Shown: positions 45,360-57,610 of the stretch, one piece after another | Numbering within the stretch: position 1 is the first letter of the stretch | Layout: every line of letters starts with the position of its first letter | Assembly: GCA_963995525.1 (NCBI GenBank) | Contig: OZ023209.1 | Location: forward strand, 32,051,295-32,115,294 | Direction of reading: 5' to 3' | Length of the DNA: 64,000 nucleotides | DNA from: Escarpia spicata | Lineage: Eukaryota; Annelida; Polychaeta; Sabellida; Siboglinidae | Notes under the pieces: generated by a model | Told to the model about the DNA's origin: nothing | What the model saw: the letters and a program-made list of their open reading frames with translations, nothing else | Databases searched by the model: none | Position numbers and translations under genes: made by a program

Positions 45360-45925
45360 TAAATATCTTCGAATAGTTTGTCATGTAAAGGTCCGATGAT
45401 CTGGAATACAATTCAAACGGTTATACAAAATAAACCCAATTTAAATAGTTATAAGTTATCATTAAAGACAAATGTTCTAAGGGGTATGGTGTTCTAATTT
45501 AATCTCATTCCACCCCGAAACGTCTGACATATGTGTTTGATATAATGTGATTCTACTTAGGTGTTATACCATTGCTGAAGCTTGGCATAACCACATGTTT
45601 TTTTCGCAAGACTACTTATGTGAACATTTATCATCTAATATTACTGTTATTACATTTACATATATGTTCTATTAATTATAGCAACGTAATCAACACACTA
45701 CACGTGAAATCATTGTTTATAACAGTTATTTTGGGGATGACGGCGACCAGTTTACTTAATCATTATCATCTTACATTGGAATAATTAAAACAAACTGGTT
45801 ACAGCCTTAATTGGGTCCTTTGTCAACCTGGAATTGTATATAATTTTTTCGATTGTTTTACCGATTGTTTATGTTTGTATGGATGATTTATACAATTCCA
45901 AGTAAAGCCTACCTACCTACATAGT
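45360..45925 (+). mobile_element. LINE 3'-end fragment
   Basis: GPMIWNTIQTVIQNKPNLNS and LSLKTNVLRGMVF match the C-terminus of a CR1/Jockey-group ORF2. About 430 bp of 3' UTR follows and ends in a CTAC tetranucleotide tail (cctacctacctac, 45910-45922). Confidence 0.6.
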
Positions 45926-46752
45926 ACTGGCTATATAGCCATTCGATACACCTGGTGCTGAAAACGTATGTTACCGCTGGTTCTCAGATCGAGACGCAGT
46001 TCAAATACAGCTTAATAAGACTAATAAGAATAATAATATCAATAGGCTATGCTTAGCGTTAGGCCTATAGCGTATAATTTGTCCGTGGCTTGGGTTGGCT
46101 GACATCAAAGTCTTCACGAATGATCCGTGATACTACTGTTTGCTAAATGTCAATTGACGAGGCCAATTTTGCTACGTAAGTTTCGTAAACCGTCCCTATT
46201 TGATCTCTGGATAGTTTGGGGAGAATATAACACGTATTACGTTGTTAGAAAATGCATAAAATCATGTGGTGCATTTCAAACTCAAACAAGGAGTCAATAT
46301 GGAACATACAAACACTTTATCATTGTTGCATCAAACGTGTAAACCTTTATTTCAACAATTACCTTTTTCGCTGCATGTCACTTATTGAATTCGTATATCG
46401 CGTCCCTACACATGAAACCTTAGTATTACGCAGTTTAATCACTATTTTGTGCTATGTATTCCGCAATAAAAAACGTTGACGATACATTTGTGTTGGACCA
46501 AAACATCCATGTACGATGTGACTAGTTCGGTAAGCAATAAGTATATTATTGTTGCATTATTATAGTTATTGTTGTAATTTTTATTGTATGGCCTGCTGTG
46601 CTACCCGCGGCGTTGCTTGGCGAAAAAATGTACCACGCTTACACAATGTCAGCCTCATACATACGAAACTAATGGAGATGTTCTCAGACAGGCATAAACA
46701 TTAAAATCTAAACACACCAACAAAGAGAACAGAGGCCCACACACTGATTTAA
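45926..46752. other. Intron, nothing recognised
   Basis: Two short open frames (46127-46342, 46252-46479) without recognised domains. Confidence 0.4.
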
Positions 46753-48102
46753 GGCCAGGCTAAACCCCAACATTTTAGTAAAATATGCGAATTGACATTT
46801 TTTCACCTGATTTACCTCACATTATTATTCAATACACACACACAATATCATATTTGAGTGAGGCTTATAAATAGCAAAAATACTGCACTTTATTGATAGT
46901 CTGTCAAGTAATATTTGCCTAATTAAATATGCATAACTTAAAATCCAGATTTTTCGCGATCTACTCAATCAATTTACATATGGTTTTCACTAAATTAACC
47001 AGAAACACCCTGTGGGTATCCTTAATAGAGTTACCAATATATTATGAAAGCTTTGTTTTCATTGGTTGTTGCTTGTACAGCAAGATAGGCAGCATTTTTG
47101 AATGAGCCAATCATAGACGATATTACGAATGAGTTTTTTCTTTGGAAGGGAGAATGAAATATAGAAGAATTGGTGGCGTGGGAAGACTAACCCAAAAAGC
47201 AATCAAGTCAATCCAGGAGCACTATGGTGGTGCAATACGTAACCACCCGGGTGACGTTGTCGCAATGCGGAATGAAATTTTGGCAATTTGGCACCACAGA
47301 GGAAGAGACCACTCAAAGTGTGGAGTCAACTGTCCTGCTGTTGGCCCTGAAAAGGACCTGGAAAGGGCCAACAAAAGTGCTCTGCCAAAACATGTACTGA
47401 CAGCTATCAAACCTGTTTTTGAGAAACTAACTGAAGATGAACTGCTGCAAAAGTGCTCTCACGGTGGCACTCAAAATGCCAATGAATCCCTCCACAACTT
47501 GATCTGGACTAGGTGTCCAAAGACAGTGTTTGTGGGGAGAACCAGGCTTGAAATTAGTGTCTATGATGCTGTGACAGTGTTTAATGAAGGTGAGGGTGCC
47601 AGGATGAACATATTTCAACTGTTAGGATTGAAGTGTGGGCAAAACATGCTTGAAACGATGCAGACAATAGACACCAAGCGTGTGGTATCTGCCACCAGCC
47701 AGGCTACCAAGACTTCCAAGTTGCAAAGGAAGCAGAGGGTTTTAAGCAGCATTTAATGAATGCAACTTTTGTTTGCCTTCTTTCTCAAAAACATATTTTG
47801 CTGTGAAATGACATTATTGTAAGCAGGATTGCTCTGCTGTATGAACAGTTACAAGCTAGCAATTTGGTAAACTTTTAGAGGAAGAACCAATTAAGAAAAT
47901 GGACCATTATTGTTAAACAAACTTGAATATTGTTGGTTTTACAGCTGATACCGTGAACAAATCAGTTCTCTGGGCTATGCTGATCCACGTGTTGGCTGGT
48001 AATTTGTTCACAAAAACTGTATTTTGTTGAATAAATGCTTCATATTGGTTCAGATTGTATATATTATATCAACAGATGGCATGCTAAAATTTCAGCCTGG
48101 CC
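46753..48102 (+). mobile_element. Kolobok-like DNA transposon, internally deleted
   Basis: Inverted ends GGCCAGGCTAAA (46753) and TTTCAGCCTGGCC (to 48102) are each flanked by TTAA (46749-46752, 48103-48106), the target duplication of Kolobok and piggyBac elements. It contains a C-terminal transposase piece only. Confidence 0.75.
47142..47756 (+). pseudogene. Transposase C-terminal fragment
   Basis: 204 residues. HSKCGVNCPA is followed by VFEKLTEDELLQKCSHGGTQ, NANESLHNLIW (an Asn-rich motif conserved in this metazoan transposase group) and PKTVFVGRTRLE. The N-terminal zinc finger and most of the catalytic core are absent, so it is probably inactive. The TTAA flanks favour Kolobok; a Mutator-like domain name is also used for similar proteins. 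Confidence 0.65.
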
Positions 48103-48181
48103 TTAAAAGAGTGAGAGAGAGAGAGACGAAGAAAAAGAAGAATAAAAAAGTACTAAACCGTAAAACATGTATATAATATAA

Positions 48182-48224
48182 TATTATATGTGTGTGTGTG
48201 TGTGTGTGTTTGTGTGTGTATTTA
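48182..48224. repeat. (TG)n microsatellite
   Basis: Short TG run just upstream of an EGF exon acceptor. Confidence 0.8.
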
Positions 48225-48264
48225 TATTTTATGCGTATAGCTGAAGTGTATTTCAATTATGTAG

Positions 48265-48384
48265 ATATTGACGTCTGTCTAATTGGTCCATGCAAGAACA
48301 ATGGCACTTGCTCAAAAAGAACAGAAGCAGATAATTATTACACATGCAACTGTTCCACTCAGTACTTTGGACGAAACTGTTCAG
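48265..48384 (+). CDS. EGF-like exon
   Basis: Phase 1-1, 120 bp (two codons longer in the C3-C4 loop), acceptor tatgtag, donor GTTAGT. It reads IDVCLIGPCKNNGTC then ADNYYTCNCSTQYFGRNC. Confidence 0.92.
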
Positions 48385-48756
48385 GTTAGTGTAACCTTGT
48401 GAATGTGCTAATTAAACACAATTAGTGTTTCATTTAAGTGGCCTGATAATTATTATGTGAAGTTAGTTTTACTTAATTTAATTGGGACATTCCAAATGTT
48501 ACAGTTTATGTTACCGTTTATGTAAATTCTTAGAAAATAGGATGATGGCATAGCAACTTGTTATTTTATTAAACAGCTCAATCTGCTGTCCACAATTTTA
48601 TTAGGCGGGTTCCATTGTATTAATAAAAAGAAGCGCAATTGACATTTCAAAGTGATGCGGAATTCAGCAGTTCCCATGCAGAAGTCGTACGTTACATTTA
48701 TGGATATTAACTAACACAACGTGCGCGATAATGACATTTGTACTTGCTTTGTATAG

Positions 48757-48873
48757 AATTTAATCAGTGTTCGCCTAATCCTTGCGAACACGGAGCCGAG
48801 TGCAAAGCGATAAACGGAACAAGGGATTATGTGTGCAACTGCGTCGGTGGATATGGAGGCAAACATTGTGACT
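48757..48873 (+). CDS. EGF-like exon
   Basis: Phase 1-1, 117 bp, acceptor gtatag, donor GTACGT. It reads FNQCSPNPCEHGAEC then GTRDYVCNCVGGYGGKHC. Confidence 0.92.
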
Positions 48874-49834
48874 GTACGTATTGTTTAGAGTGCGCATTAG
48901 GTTAGCCTGTCTAGCTTAATCAGCGCAGTGAGTTAACTGAAACTCGAGCGTTCGTGCCTTTATGCATCCAGCTTAGACTGGGAGAGTTATTTCCATTGCG
49001 TCCTGTTTTCGGGAACAGTTTTTCAATTTGCATCACATTTCACCCCTTTCCATTCGGATATTTTGGTTACCCTTTAATGTGGTCATCACTGGTCATTTCT
49101 GTGATCCAAATAGTGTTACTTAATAGAATCCTAGCTATTTTGAGGCCGATATTAAAGAAAGCACATTCGATATTCTAGCGTCGCTCAGTGTTCGCGTCAT
49201 TCAGTTCATGTTGTTCGTTGTTCAATATTTAAAAAAAATAATATTAATTTTGCTTGTCTTCCCCAAAATACACTTATATAATTTCACTTCGTAGTTTCGA
49301 CTGAGCCTATTTTTGCGGCAAGAACTGACTAGACTCTTGTAGATGTGGCACATTAAAAAAACTTATTTTACAAAATGCATACCTGTTTGAGTCTGACTGC
49401 AGACATATTTGGAATAAAGTGGTAACATGGTGTTAGAATGCAGGAACAAAACTATTTTATATAACAAAACAAGGTTTGGACCCGTTAAATATCGCCTCTC
49501 GGCCCGATCATAAACTGTTTAAAAAGCCCCGGTCGCGCCCCAGACGCGATTTTGCGTTTCGTACCCGACATAGCAACGCCACGCCCATTCACTGTTATTA
49601 TTGACAACGAGCTGGCAGGGATTTCAAAATGTCAAACGGCGACGAGTTTGTTTGTTGCGACAAACTTCAGCCGATATCGTTTTGTTTTTACAACTACATT
49701 GCAATCTACATACATGCACACGCACATGCACACATGCATGAGTGTGTGCGTATAATATATATATATATGTATATATATATAAATTATATATATATGTATA
49801 TATATAAACATAACAAATCATACCGCGCTGCCAT
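48874..49834. other. Intron, nothing coding
   Basis: AT and CA microsatellite runs near 49708-49810; otherwise nothing recognised. Confidence 0.45.
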
Positions 49835-50075
49835 CATCATTGTGCAGACGTAGTGTCCCATGGTTGAATGAAGGCCTAAGTATGTCGTTTCCAGATATGC
49901 CTGTCTTGCGCTATCTTCTGCCAGATGGTACCTTTCCAGTACTCGTCTAGTTCGTATATCCACTGACTCGCCGGTCTTCCTCTAGATCGTTTCCCTTCGT
50001 AAGGTCTCCGGGTGGTGATACGCGATGTCCATCGGTTATCTCGTAGTCTACCGACGTACCCTGCCCAGGTTCACT
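49835..50075 (-). mobile_element. RTE-like LINE 3'-end fragment
   Basis: The reverse complement matches 34795-35015 closely (shared gactacgagataaccgatgg, gaccttacgaaggg, gaactagacgagtactgg). Second copy of the same LINE family, retaining only the 3' end. Confidence 0.85.
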
Positions 50076-50599
50076 TATGTCTTCTGATTTGTTATATCAC
50101 ATCTATAACATTTATCTTCTTAAAATATACTGCTAGTCATATTGTAGGCGTTGCGTACATCGTCCAATAACCAATTCAAACAGTGCCCATTTGGTGGTAT
50201 TGAGCTAGCGTTGTTAGTAAATCGTGTTGAGCAGTAGTACACATATTGAAATCGTTTCTCCTGTACGTAAACGTAATATGCCGTACTTAAAAAATGTGAA
50301 CACAATTGTGCACAAGGCTTAGATATTCTACATCAGCACCACGTACTTCATCGGTAGAATGCAAGAAATGGTTAGAAGGTCTTTTTAGCTAAATCCTTCG
50401 TTATAAATATGATTGTCGAAGAATGAAAGCATATTTCGTGATACACAGAGTATGGTAGTGAACATGTATAATGATAAGATATAATTTGTTATCCTATTCC
50501 AAATCCAGGGTGGAGAACTGTGTATTTTCACAATAATGTCCCTAATGGGACGAAAAGTGTTGACATCACAATAACGATAATCTTAGCTATACATCGGGC
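50076..50599. other. Intron, nothing recognised
   Basis: No supported feature. Confidence 0.4.
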
Positions 50600-51830
50600 A
50601 TCGGGATTAGGAGGAGTACAGTATCTAATCTAGCGTGTTACTTGAACGCCATTATTTATGAATCTATTGACAACAAGAAACAGGTTGATTCTGTTTATTT
50701 GGACTACAGTAAAGCCTTTGATTCAGTATGCCACCCATTGTTAATTCACAAGCTTAGATAACATGGTTATTTCGGGCAATGCATAGAGTTGTTGCAGTCT
50801 TAGCTTGTCAACCAAAAACAACGCGTTATCCTCGAAGGCAAATCATCAGACTGGAAGCCGGTGATGTCTGATATACCACAAAGTTAAAAAATTGGACTAC
50901 TTCTGTTTATCTTGTATGTTAACGATCTCACTAATCATATGTTGATTCATGTGAAATGTCATTGTATGTTGATGATTTCAAATTGTTTAAAGAAATTACG
51001 TCAGTGACCGATTGTCAGATGGTGCAGAAGGATCTGGACAGTGTATATCTTTGGTGTGAGACATGGCACCTTAAGCTTAACGTTGACAAATGCTGCATAA
51101 TGTCGTTCACTAACAAAACGAAACGTATATCCTATGACTACACTCTTTTAAGCCGATCTCTGCCCAATGTCACAGCTGTCAAAGATCTCCGTGTTACATT
51201 GACTGAGGGTTTGACTTTTAAATATCATATTAATTGTAGTGGCTGTAAAGCTTTTAAGATGAGTAGTTTTATTAAGCGTGTTTACACAACATTTACCGAT
51301 GTACAGGCTTTGCGATCATTATATATATCTCTAGTCAGAAGTAAGTTGGAGTATTGCAGTGTTATCTGGAATCCCAATAAACGTACGTTTATTGACTAAA
51401 TCGAACGAGTTCAAAACATTAATTAAATGTCTATGTTACAAATCCAAAATACAGCACTCCTCTGACAGTTATCCCGAACTTTGCTATCATTTTAGACTAC
51501 CTTCCCTTCAACACCGTAGGTAAATTGCAGATCTCATCTTTTTACACAAGTGTGTGCACTCCCAACTAGATTCGTCCTATCTGGTAGGGGATATCCAATG
51601 TCACTGTCCTTCACGATATCACCGAAACTACACTCCATTTAGAGTTTCCAATAGCAGAATCAACATTAGAAAACACTGTGTTTTGAATAGATGTATTACT
51701 ACTTCCAACACATTATATTTAAGTGATCCAACTTGTGATATATTTTCAGGAGTTGAAACCTTTAGATTTTCAGTTCAAAAACATTTATATGTATAACGGA
51801 AGTTTGCCTGGTATATTTGATGTTGATATT
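50600..51830 (+). pseudogene. LINE reverse-transcriptase pseudogene
   Basis: RT motifs in order: VYLDYSKAFDSVCHPLLIHK (50695-50755), FILYVNDLTNH, YVDDFKLF (50969-50992) where FADD is usual, NVDKCCIMSF, and the C-terminal LEYCSVIWNP. Stops and frameshifts at several places. Endonuclease absent. Group probably Jockey/CR1. Confidence 0.85.
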
Positions 51831-51959
51831 GTGTGGTTTTATGTCCTTATTGTTCTTATTGTTTTACTTTTCTATTATATCAGAATATGACACAAAGATT
51901 GCAGGGTTACTAGCAGATGTCACCACTTGCGAAAAGTAGACCCTACTAGAGTAAACTAG

Positions 51960-52649
51960 TAAAGAAGTAAACTAGTCAGATTGGAAAAGAACCAAGACGA
52001 TCTCAGATGTCCTATACTACAGGATCTACCCTGCATCAGAGACAGTTCTATATATTGCCCAAGTTCCACAAGAACGATGTACCATTGAGACCAATAGTGT
52101 CAAGTATAGGCAGCTTAACATATAAGACGGCAATATACCAAGCCAGCATTCTGGGCCCACTGGTTGAGAAAACTTGAACATTTTGTGAAAAACAGCACAC
52201 CATTTGTAAAGAATATCGAACAGTTGGACATTCCACCGGGAAGAAAAATTATTCATTTAGATTTGACAACTATGTTTGCCAGTATTCCAGTGACAGAAGC
52301 AGTGTCAGTGATCACGGACCGTTGAAACCAGGATACAACACTTAAAGACAGATGTAAACTATTACTACACCAGAACATCACTCTGTTAGAAATATGTCTA
52401 AACGCGACATATTTATATTATATCTGCAAAGAGAAGAAAGGAGGTTCACCAGTGTCTCCAATAGTGGCGAACTTATGCATGGAACATTTTGAAGAAAGAA
52501 CCATCACGGAAGCACATCCTCCTCCAGGCATTCGCAGTGTTACAAGATAATGAAGTAGAACATTTCATACAACATCTGAATTCTATGAACGAGAACATCA
52601 AGTTCACGGTAGTACCAGAACAGCTAACGTATCTAGACGCATGTATATA

Positions 52650-52698
<49 letters not shown>

Positions 52699-53290
52699 AA
52701 GGATGCTTGGTGAACCAAAATATAGGAAGACAACACACACAGACCAATACTTGGACAGGAGCTCAAATCATCACTTAGAACACAAACAATCAGTGGCTAA
52801 AACACTTCTCCAAAGGGCAGAAGACTTGGAAACATAAGAAGAGGGCTTGAATGCAAAAGTGGATCATATCAAGAAGGTGCTGAAAGTCAACGGTTACAAA
52901 CCTTGGATGTTTAACATCACGCAACCAAGGAGAAAGAAGGAAAACAAAACCACCGAAACCCGCAGAAGACAGCATGTCATGTATCTGCCCTACATTAGCA
53001 AACGGACGGAACAGTTCGCAAAGATTTTCAAGTCTTACAACATACCAGTGTACCCAAAACCTATCAACACTCTCAGGTCATTATTCATTCACCCGAAGGA
53101 CAGAACAGAAAAACAGCAAAATGTGGGGATATATATGGTATACAGTGCCCAGAATGTGCCCAAAACTATATTGGATAAACAACTAGACCATTTGGCCCAA
53201 TAATCAAAGAACGTCTATGTTATCGACAGTCATATCAGCTGTAAGTGAACACAAACTAAACACATACTTTCTCGGTACTTACGTCATTGG
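51960..53290 (+). pseudogene. Penelope-like element, broken
   Basis: FYILPKFHKNDVPLRPIVSS (about 52041-52100) is a Penelope RT signature. It is followed by AIYQASILGPLV, GGSPVSPIVANLCMEHFEE (about 52440-52497) and FIQHLNSMNENIKFTV. After an internal TG/TA microsatellite (52649-52693), a region leads to INTLRSLFIHPKDRTE and a weak GIY-YIG start (VGIYMVYSAQN, about 53130). The RT active-site region is disrupted. Penelope elements couple RT with a GIY-YIG nuclease. Confidence 0.8.
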
Positions 53291-53390
53291 CGTTAGCCGG
53301 TATTTTCTTCTTCGTCTTCCCATTGCTCCTTTGCGGGGTGGAGTTTAAGTCAATCAGTAGCATCTTTTGTTTGTCTCGTTATTTTCCTCC

Positions 53391-53393
<3 letters not shown>

Positions 53394-53477
<84 letters not shown>
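53394..53477. repeat. (CT)n microsatellite
   Basis: About 42 CT repeats. Confidence 0.98.
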
Positions 53478-53479
<2 letters not shown>

Positions 53480-53732
53480 CAATGAACTTCCGTTCGTGGC
53501 TGCTGTTCACACCTGCCCTCCTAAGGTCATTTACATGCTGTATATATATATATGCGCGCGCACGTATGAGTGTATGTACGAATGTATGCATGTGCGTGCG
53601 TCTATGTGTATTTGGGGGGTATGCATTGTATGTATACATAAGCATGTATTTGTGGAAGCATATATATGTGTTTAATGTATCAGAGTATGTGTGGTAGCAT
53701 CGTCGTATTGCAAACCATTTTCTTCTTCTTAG

Positions 53733-53846
53733 TGGTGACGTCCTGTATGTCGTCGCCGTGCCTAAATGGCGCTACTTGCAACGACGTAGGACAACGCCAT
53801 TATAACTGCAGTTGCTATTATGGATACAGTGGAGTAACATGTGAAA
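53733..53846 (+). CDS. EGF-like exon
   Basis: Phase 1-1, 114 bp, acceptor ttcttcttcttag, donor GTAAGT. It reads [15 protein letters not shown] then [18 protein letters not shown]. It is the last EGF exon seen and the most diverged. Confidence 0.92.
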
Positions 53847-54224
53847 GTAAGTGAGATTGTGCTTAATAGTTTCAAAAACAAGAATCGCGTGGTCATCAAA
53901 CGTGACAAAGAGGCATCTACGATTAACACAGTTGAAGGACGTTATATGTAGTATAGCTGCGCTTTATTACTGATTATTAATTAACTCTTGGCTTAATGTA
54001 CCATGTATAAGTATTAGTAAGTAATTAAAGAGATGTGATGTCATAGTCGCATACCACAGGGCACACATTGCATACATCATTAAAACACCATAAACACAAC
54101 AGCATATGTAGCGACCTCTGACAGATGTAGTGATGTAATTTATGTTGATCACTGTCTCACCACTGATGCATGTAAAGCGTTCTGTACATAGGTATCTGTA
54201 CCGTTGCAACTTGCTACACTTGAT
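53847..54224. other. Intron, nothing recognised
   Basis: No supported feature. Confidence 0.4.
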
Positions 54225-54480
54225 ACAACTTGCACCACAGAACCAGAAGTCAGGAACACATCCACACCGAAAGTACTATAAGTGATCTTGCAAATAAAAG
54301 CATCAGACATGGTATCGCTCGTGTATATAATAATACTCCCAACTACTTAATCACGGACAAAATCCAGACTCACTCTCTCAAAGGCTTCAGTGAATGGACA
54401 AACAACTATTTCATGTTTCATGCCGAATTAGGCACTGTTATGCATGTGTACATTCAAGCTATATAGAAGTACACTTAAAC
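54225..54480 (+). pseudogene. LINE ORF2 C-terminal fragment
   Basis: A 78-codon frame with SIRHGIARVYNNTPNYLI resembles the conserved SIRF.G..+WN.+P block at the end of LINE ORF2. Only this tail is present. Confidence 0.45.
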
Positions 54481-55119
54481 TGTACTTATTTTCTTTATAA
54501 AAAACTGTCTGATTTGTTTCCCCTCACTTTTTACATGTAAGGTTTCATTATTCACCTTATACATGTAAGATAAATTGTGTTTGCTATTATAATGAATATG
54601 AATAACTGCAAGATATATACATATGAATTTGTTATACTATATTATATTGTTGTATCAATTGCCATGTGATTTTTATGTTATGTTATATCCGTACGTACAC
54701 ACATGCACACGTACGTGCAAACCCTCCGTTTGTTCTTCGCTTCGTTTCTTTCTCTCATTTTATCATATGATGAATATGAATATTAACTTTGAATTGAACT
54801 CTTATTAATTAATTATTGATGAATACAACGCTGTAATATTTAAAGGTGGTTCTCACGATAACGACCTTACGGTCTTAGTGAGTCTCCCTCGTTAGTACAG
54901 TAACATGGTATCAACTAATTTTCTTTTCTACAAATGTAAATATTTACTATTATGTTTTAGTAGTTTTCATTTGTTAACAAATTACACCATGAATGTCTTT
55001 ACGTTGATGTACATATATTAAGTCTCAATATATACTTTACGATGTTTCATATTTTGCTATTTGTTCTTGTACGTATTGACCAAAATACACTATATTCATT
55101 GTTATTAGCTTAACCTTTT
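54481..55119. other. Intron, nothing recognised
   Basis: AT-rich, no supported feature. Confidence 0.4.
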
Positions 55120-56560
55120 ATAATCTCATTCATGAGATTTGGAATATAGAGGAAATACCCCAGGATTTAAAGGATGCCATGATCGTCAACATTTTAAAGA
55201 AGGGTGACAGGGTTGACTGTGGCAACTTCTGTGCCCCCCTGCTATAAGTTGCCGGAAAGATCCTCGCCAATGTCTTGCACAACCAACTACAACCACTATC
55301 GGAGAGTATCTTACCTGAAACACAACCCGGCTTCCGACTGACACGTGGCACCGCACACGTGATTTTTGCTGCTCGTCAAGTGCAGAAAAAATATCGTTAA
55401 CAAAGATGTGACCTGCCTTTATTGATCTAACTAAGTCGAACAGTAACGCCTTATGGGGCTGCCTTGACCGTCTTTGATGCCCTCCTAAATGTGTACGTGT
55501 TACGCAACAACTACACGAAAATGTAAAAGCATGTGACTTGCGCAATGATGATAAATCGGAACCGTTTTACATCAAGACTGGTATGAAAGGGGCTGCGTAA
55601 TTACACCCACACTCTTTTCAATATTTCTGACTGCCTTCTTATCACAAGTGAAGTTCGGTGGCGTGTTTAAGCTATTCCGCCTCGGGGCTAAATCGAAAGT
55701 GAAAGCAGTAACCTTTTTTTTAAATTAGTACGCGGAAGACGAATAATATGAGCTCTTCCGACTCTCAATCAATGCGTCGATTACAAAAAAATCTACACCA
55801 ACCGGCAGAATCATCAGCCACAACACCACCACCAAACATTACCATAGAAGGCACTGCTCTTCATAATGTTGATCATATCGCGTACTTGGGAAGCAACCTG
55901 TCTAATCCATCAGACACCGATGCGGAAATTCAGTACAGGATAAAGTGTGCCTGTGCCGCTTGTGGAAGACTAAAACGCCGTGTGAACATGGACTAAGGAC
56001 ATCCACTAATATCCCGGAGTACAAAGCTGTTGTGCTGCCCACGCTGTTGTATGGCCGTGAAACATGGGTTGCGTACCGTCGCCACATCAAAGCTCTTGAA
56101 CATTTTTCACAGCGCTCTCTCAGAGATATACTGCGTGTCTGCTGACAAGACCGAATAGCCAATGCTAGCTTTCTTCAACAGGCTTGCACTACCAGCGTTT
56201 GAACAGGCGTGCACTACAAGAATTCGAACAGGCATGCACTATCAGCATTTGAACAGGCAAGCACTACCACCATTGAGGCCCGCCTGGTTAAAACTCAGCT
56301 GTGTTGGGCTGGGTATGCCAAGCGCATGCCAGATACCAGAGTCCCAAAGCAATTACTTTATTTCCAACTTTCCAACGACAAACGTGCTACCGACGGGCAT
56401 CAGAAACATTGTAAAAGACCAAATGAAAACACGCACGAAGAAATGCAAGCTAGACACAACGACGTGCGAACTGAATGTGAAGACAGTGTGCGACGGAGGT
56501 CCATATGCGTGGAACATTTTGAAATAAACCGCGTACATTGGAAGCTGAACATCGACAGCG
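55120..56560 (+). pseudogene. LINE reverse-transcriptase pseudogene
   Basis: DLKDAMIVNILKKGDRVDCG (55166-55225), VAGKILANVLHNQLQPLSE, ILPETQPGFR and GTAHVIFAARQVQKKYR mark RT motifs 0-2. Later parts read IAYLGSNLSN, LPTLLYGRETW and the tail KTQLCWAGYAKRMPDTRVPK. Many stops. Contains a 25-bp repeat expansion at 56173-56272. Confidence 0.85.
56173..56272. repeat. 25-bp minisatellite inside LINE
   Basis: Four copies of a unit like gaacaggcatgcactacca plus gcattt lie just before the conserved ARLVKTQL block. They insert extra codons into the LINE frame and shift it. Confidence 0.85.
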
Positions 56561-57050
56561 TCGGAAGGTGTTTATGGAGGTTTTACTCGACACGCCCTCC
56601 CCGGGTTTGGCCATGGAAAGAAAACAATACGAAAAAGGCGCTATGTCGACGAAATGCTATATTTTTGCCCATATCGTAGTAAGAATGCTTAATAGCAAAA
56701 CAAACGAAGTGTCTCTACCTGTGTTTTGAAGGCATGCAATATGGACGAGGACATCCTGATACTAGTCCTGACAACCAAGTTCTATATATTAATCAAATTG
56801 TCAGCAGCCATTTAAATAAGGTGTCTAATCCCATGATCATCAGATCAGGTGAATTTGATGGTGCCATCCAAATTGTGACTTGTACGTTGATATTCAAAAC
56901 ACTCTTCATATATATGTGTCAAATGTTGTTCTCAATAACTGTTCAAGTATGGCCTACCCGATAGCATGGTCAGAAGTGGACAATTCAAGTTTTACAAGTA
57001 AAGTGTATCGCTTTCTTCTCAGTCTACGTTGGCAGCAATGTGTGTGTTGC
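56561..57050. other. Intron; inverted partner of 58190-58280
   Basis: 56655-56730 encodes HIVVRMLNSKTNEVSLPVF, similar to the minus-strand NIAVNMLDSKKDDVSVPVFE at 58200-58270. The family is not recognised. Otherwise nothing seen. Confidence 0.45.
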
Positions 57051-57610
57051 CATGTTGAGGGCAGCCTCTCCTCGACTGGTACAACATAACGCACATGTTG
57101 AGGGCAGCCTCTCCTCGACTGGTACAACACAACGCACATGTTGAGGGCAGCCTCTCCTCGACTGGTGCAACACAACGCACATGTTGAGGGCAGCCTCTCC
57201 TCGACTGGTGCAACACAACGCACATGTTGAAGGCAGCCTCTCCTTGACTGGTGCAACACAACGCACATGTTGAGGGCAGCCTCTCCTCGACTGGTGCAAC
57301 ACAACGCACATGTTGAAGGCAGCCTCTCCTCGACTGGTGCAACACAACGCACATGTTGAGGGCAGCCTCTCCTCGACTGGTGCAACACAACGCACATGTT
57401 GAGGGCAGCCTCTCCTCGACTGGTGCAACACAACGCACATGTTGAAGGCAGCCTCTCCTCGACTGGTGCAACACAATGCACATGTTGAAGGCAGCCTCTC
57501 CTCGACTGATGCAACACAACGCACATGTTGAGGGCAGTCTCTCTTCGACTGATGCAACACAACGCACATGTTGAGGGCAGCCTCTCCTCGACTGGTGCAA
57601 CACAACGCAC
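57051..57610. repeat. 43-bp minisatellite, 13 copies
   Basis: The unit runs catgttgagggcagcctctc then ctcgactggtgcaacacaac gca. Copies differ by one or two bases (ttgagg/ttgaag, tggt/tgat, ctcctc/ctcttc). Because 43 is not divisible by 3, one unit is read in all three frames. The minus strand lacks stops in all three, which creates overlapping 190-295-codon frames. Confidence 0.97.

Noticed and set aside
57051..57610. CRISPR-like regular repeats
   Set aside because: Units are contiguous without unique spacers, and the genome is animal.
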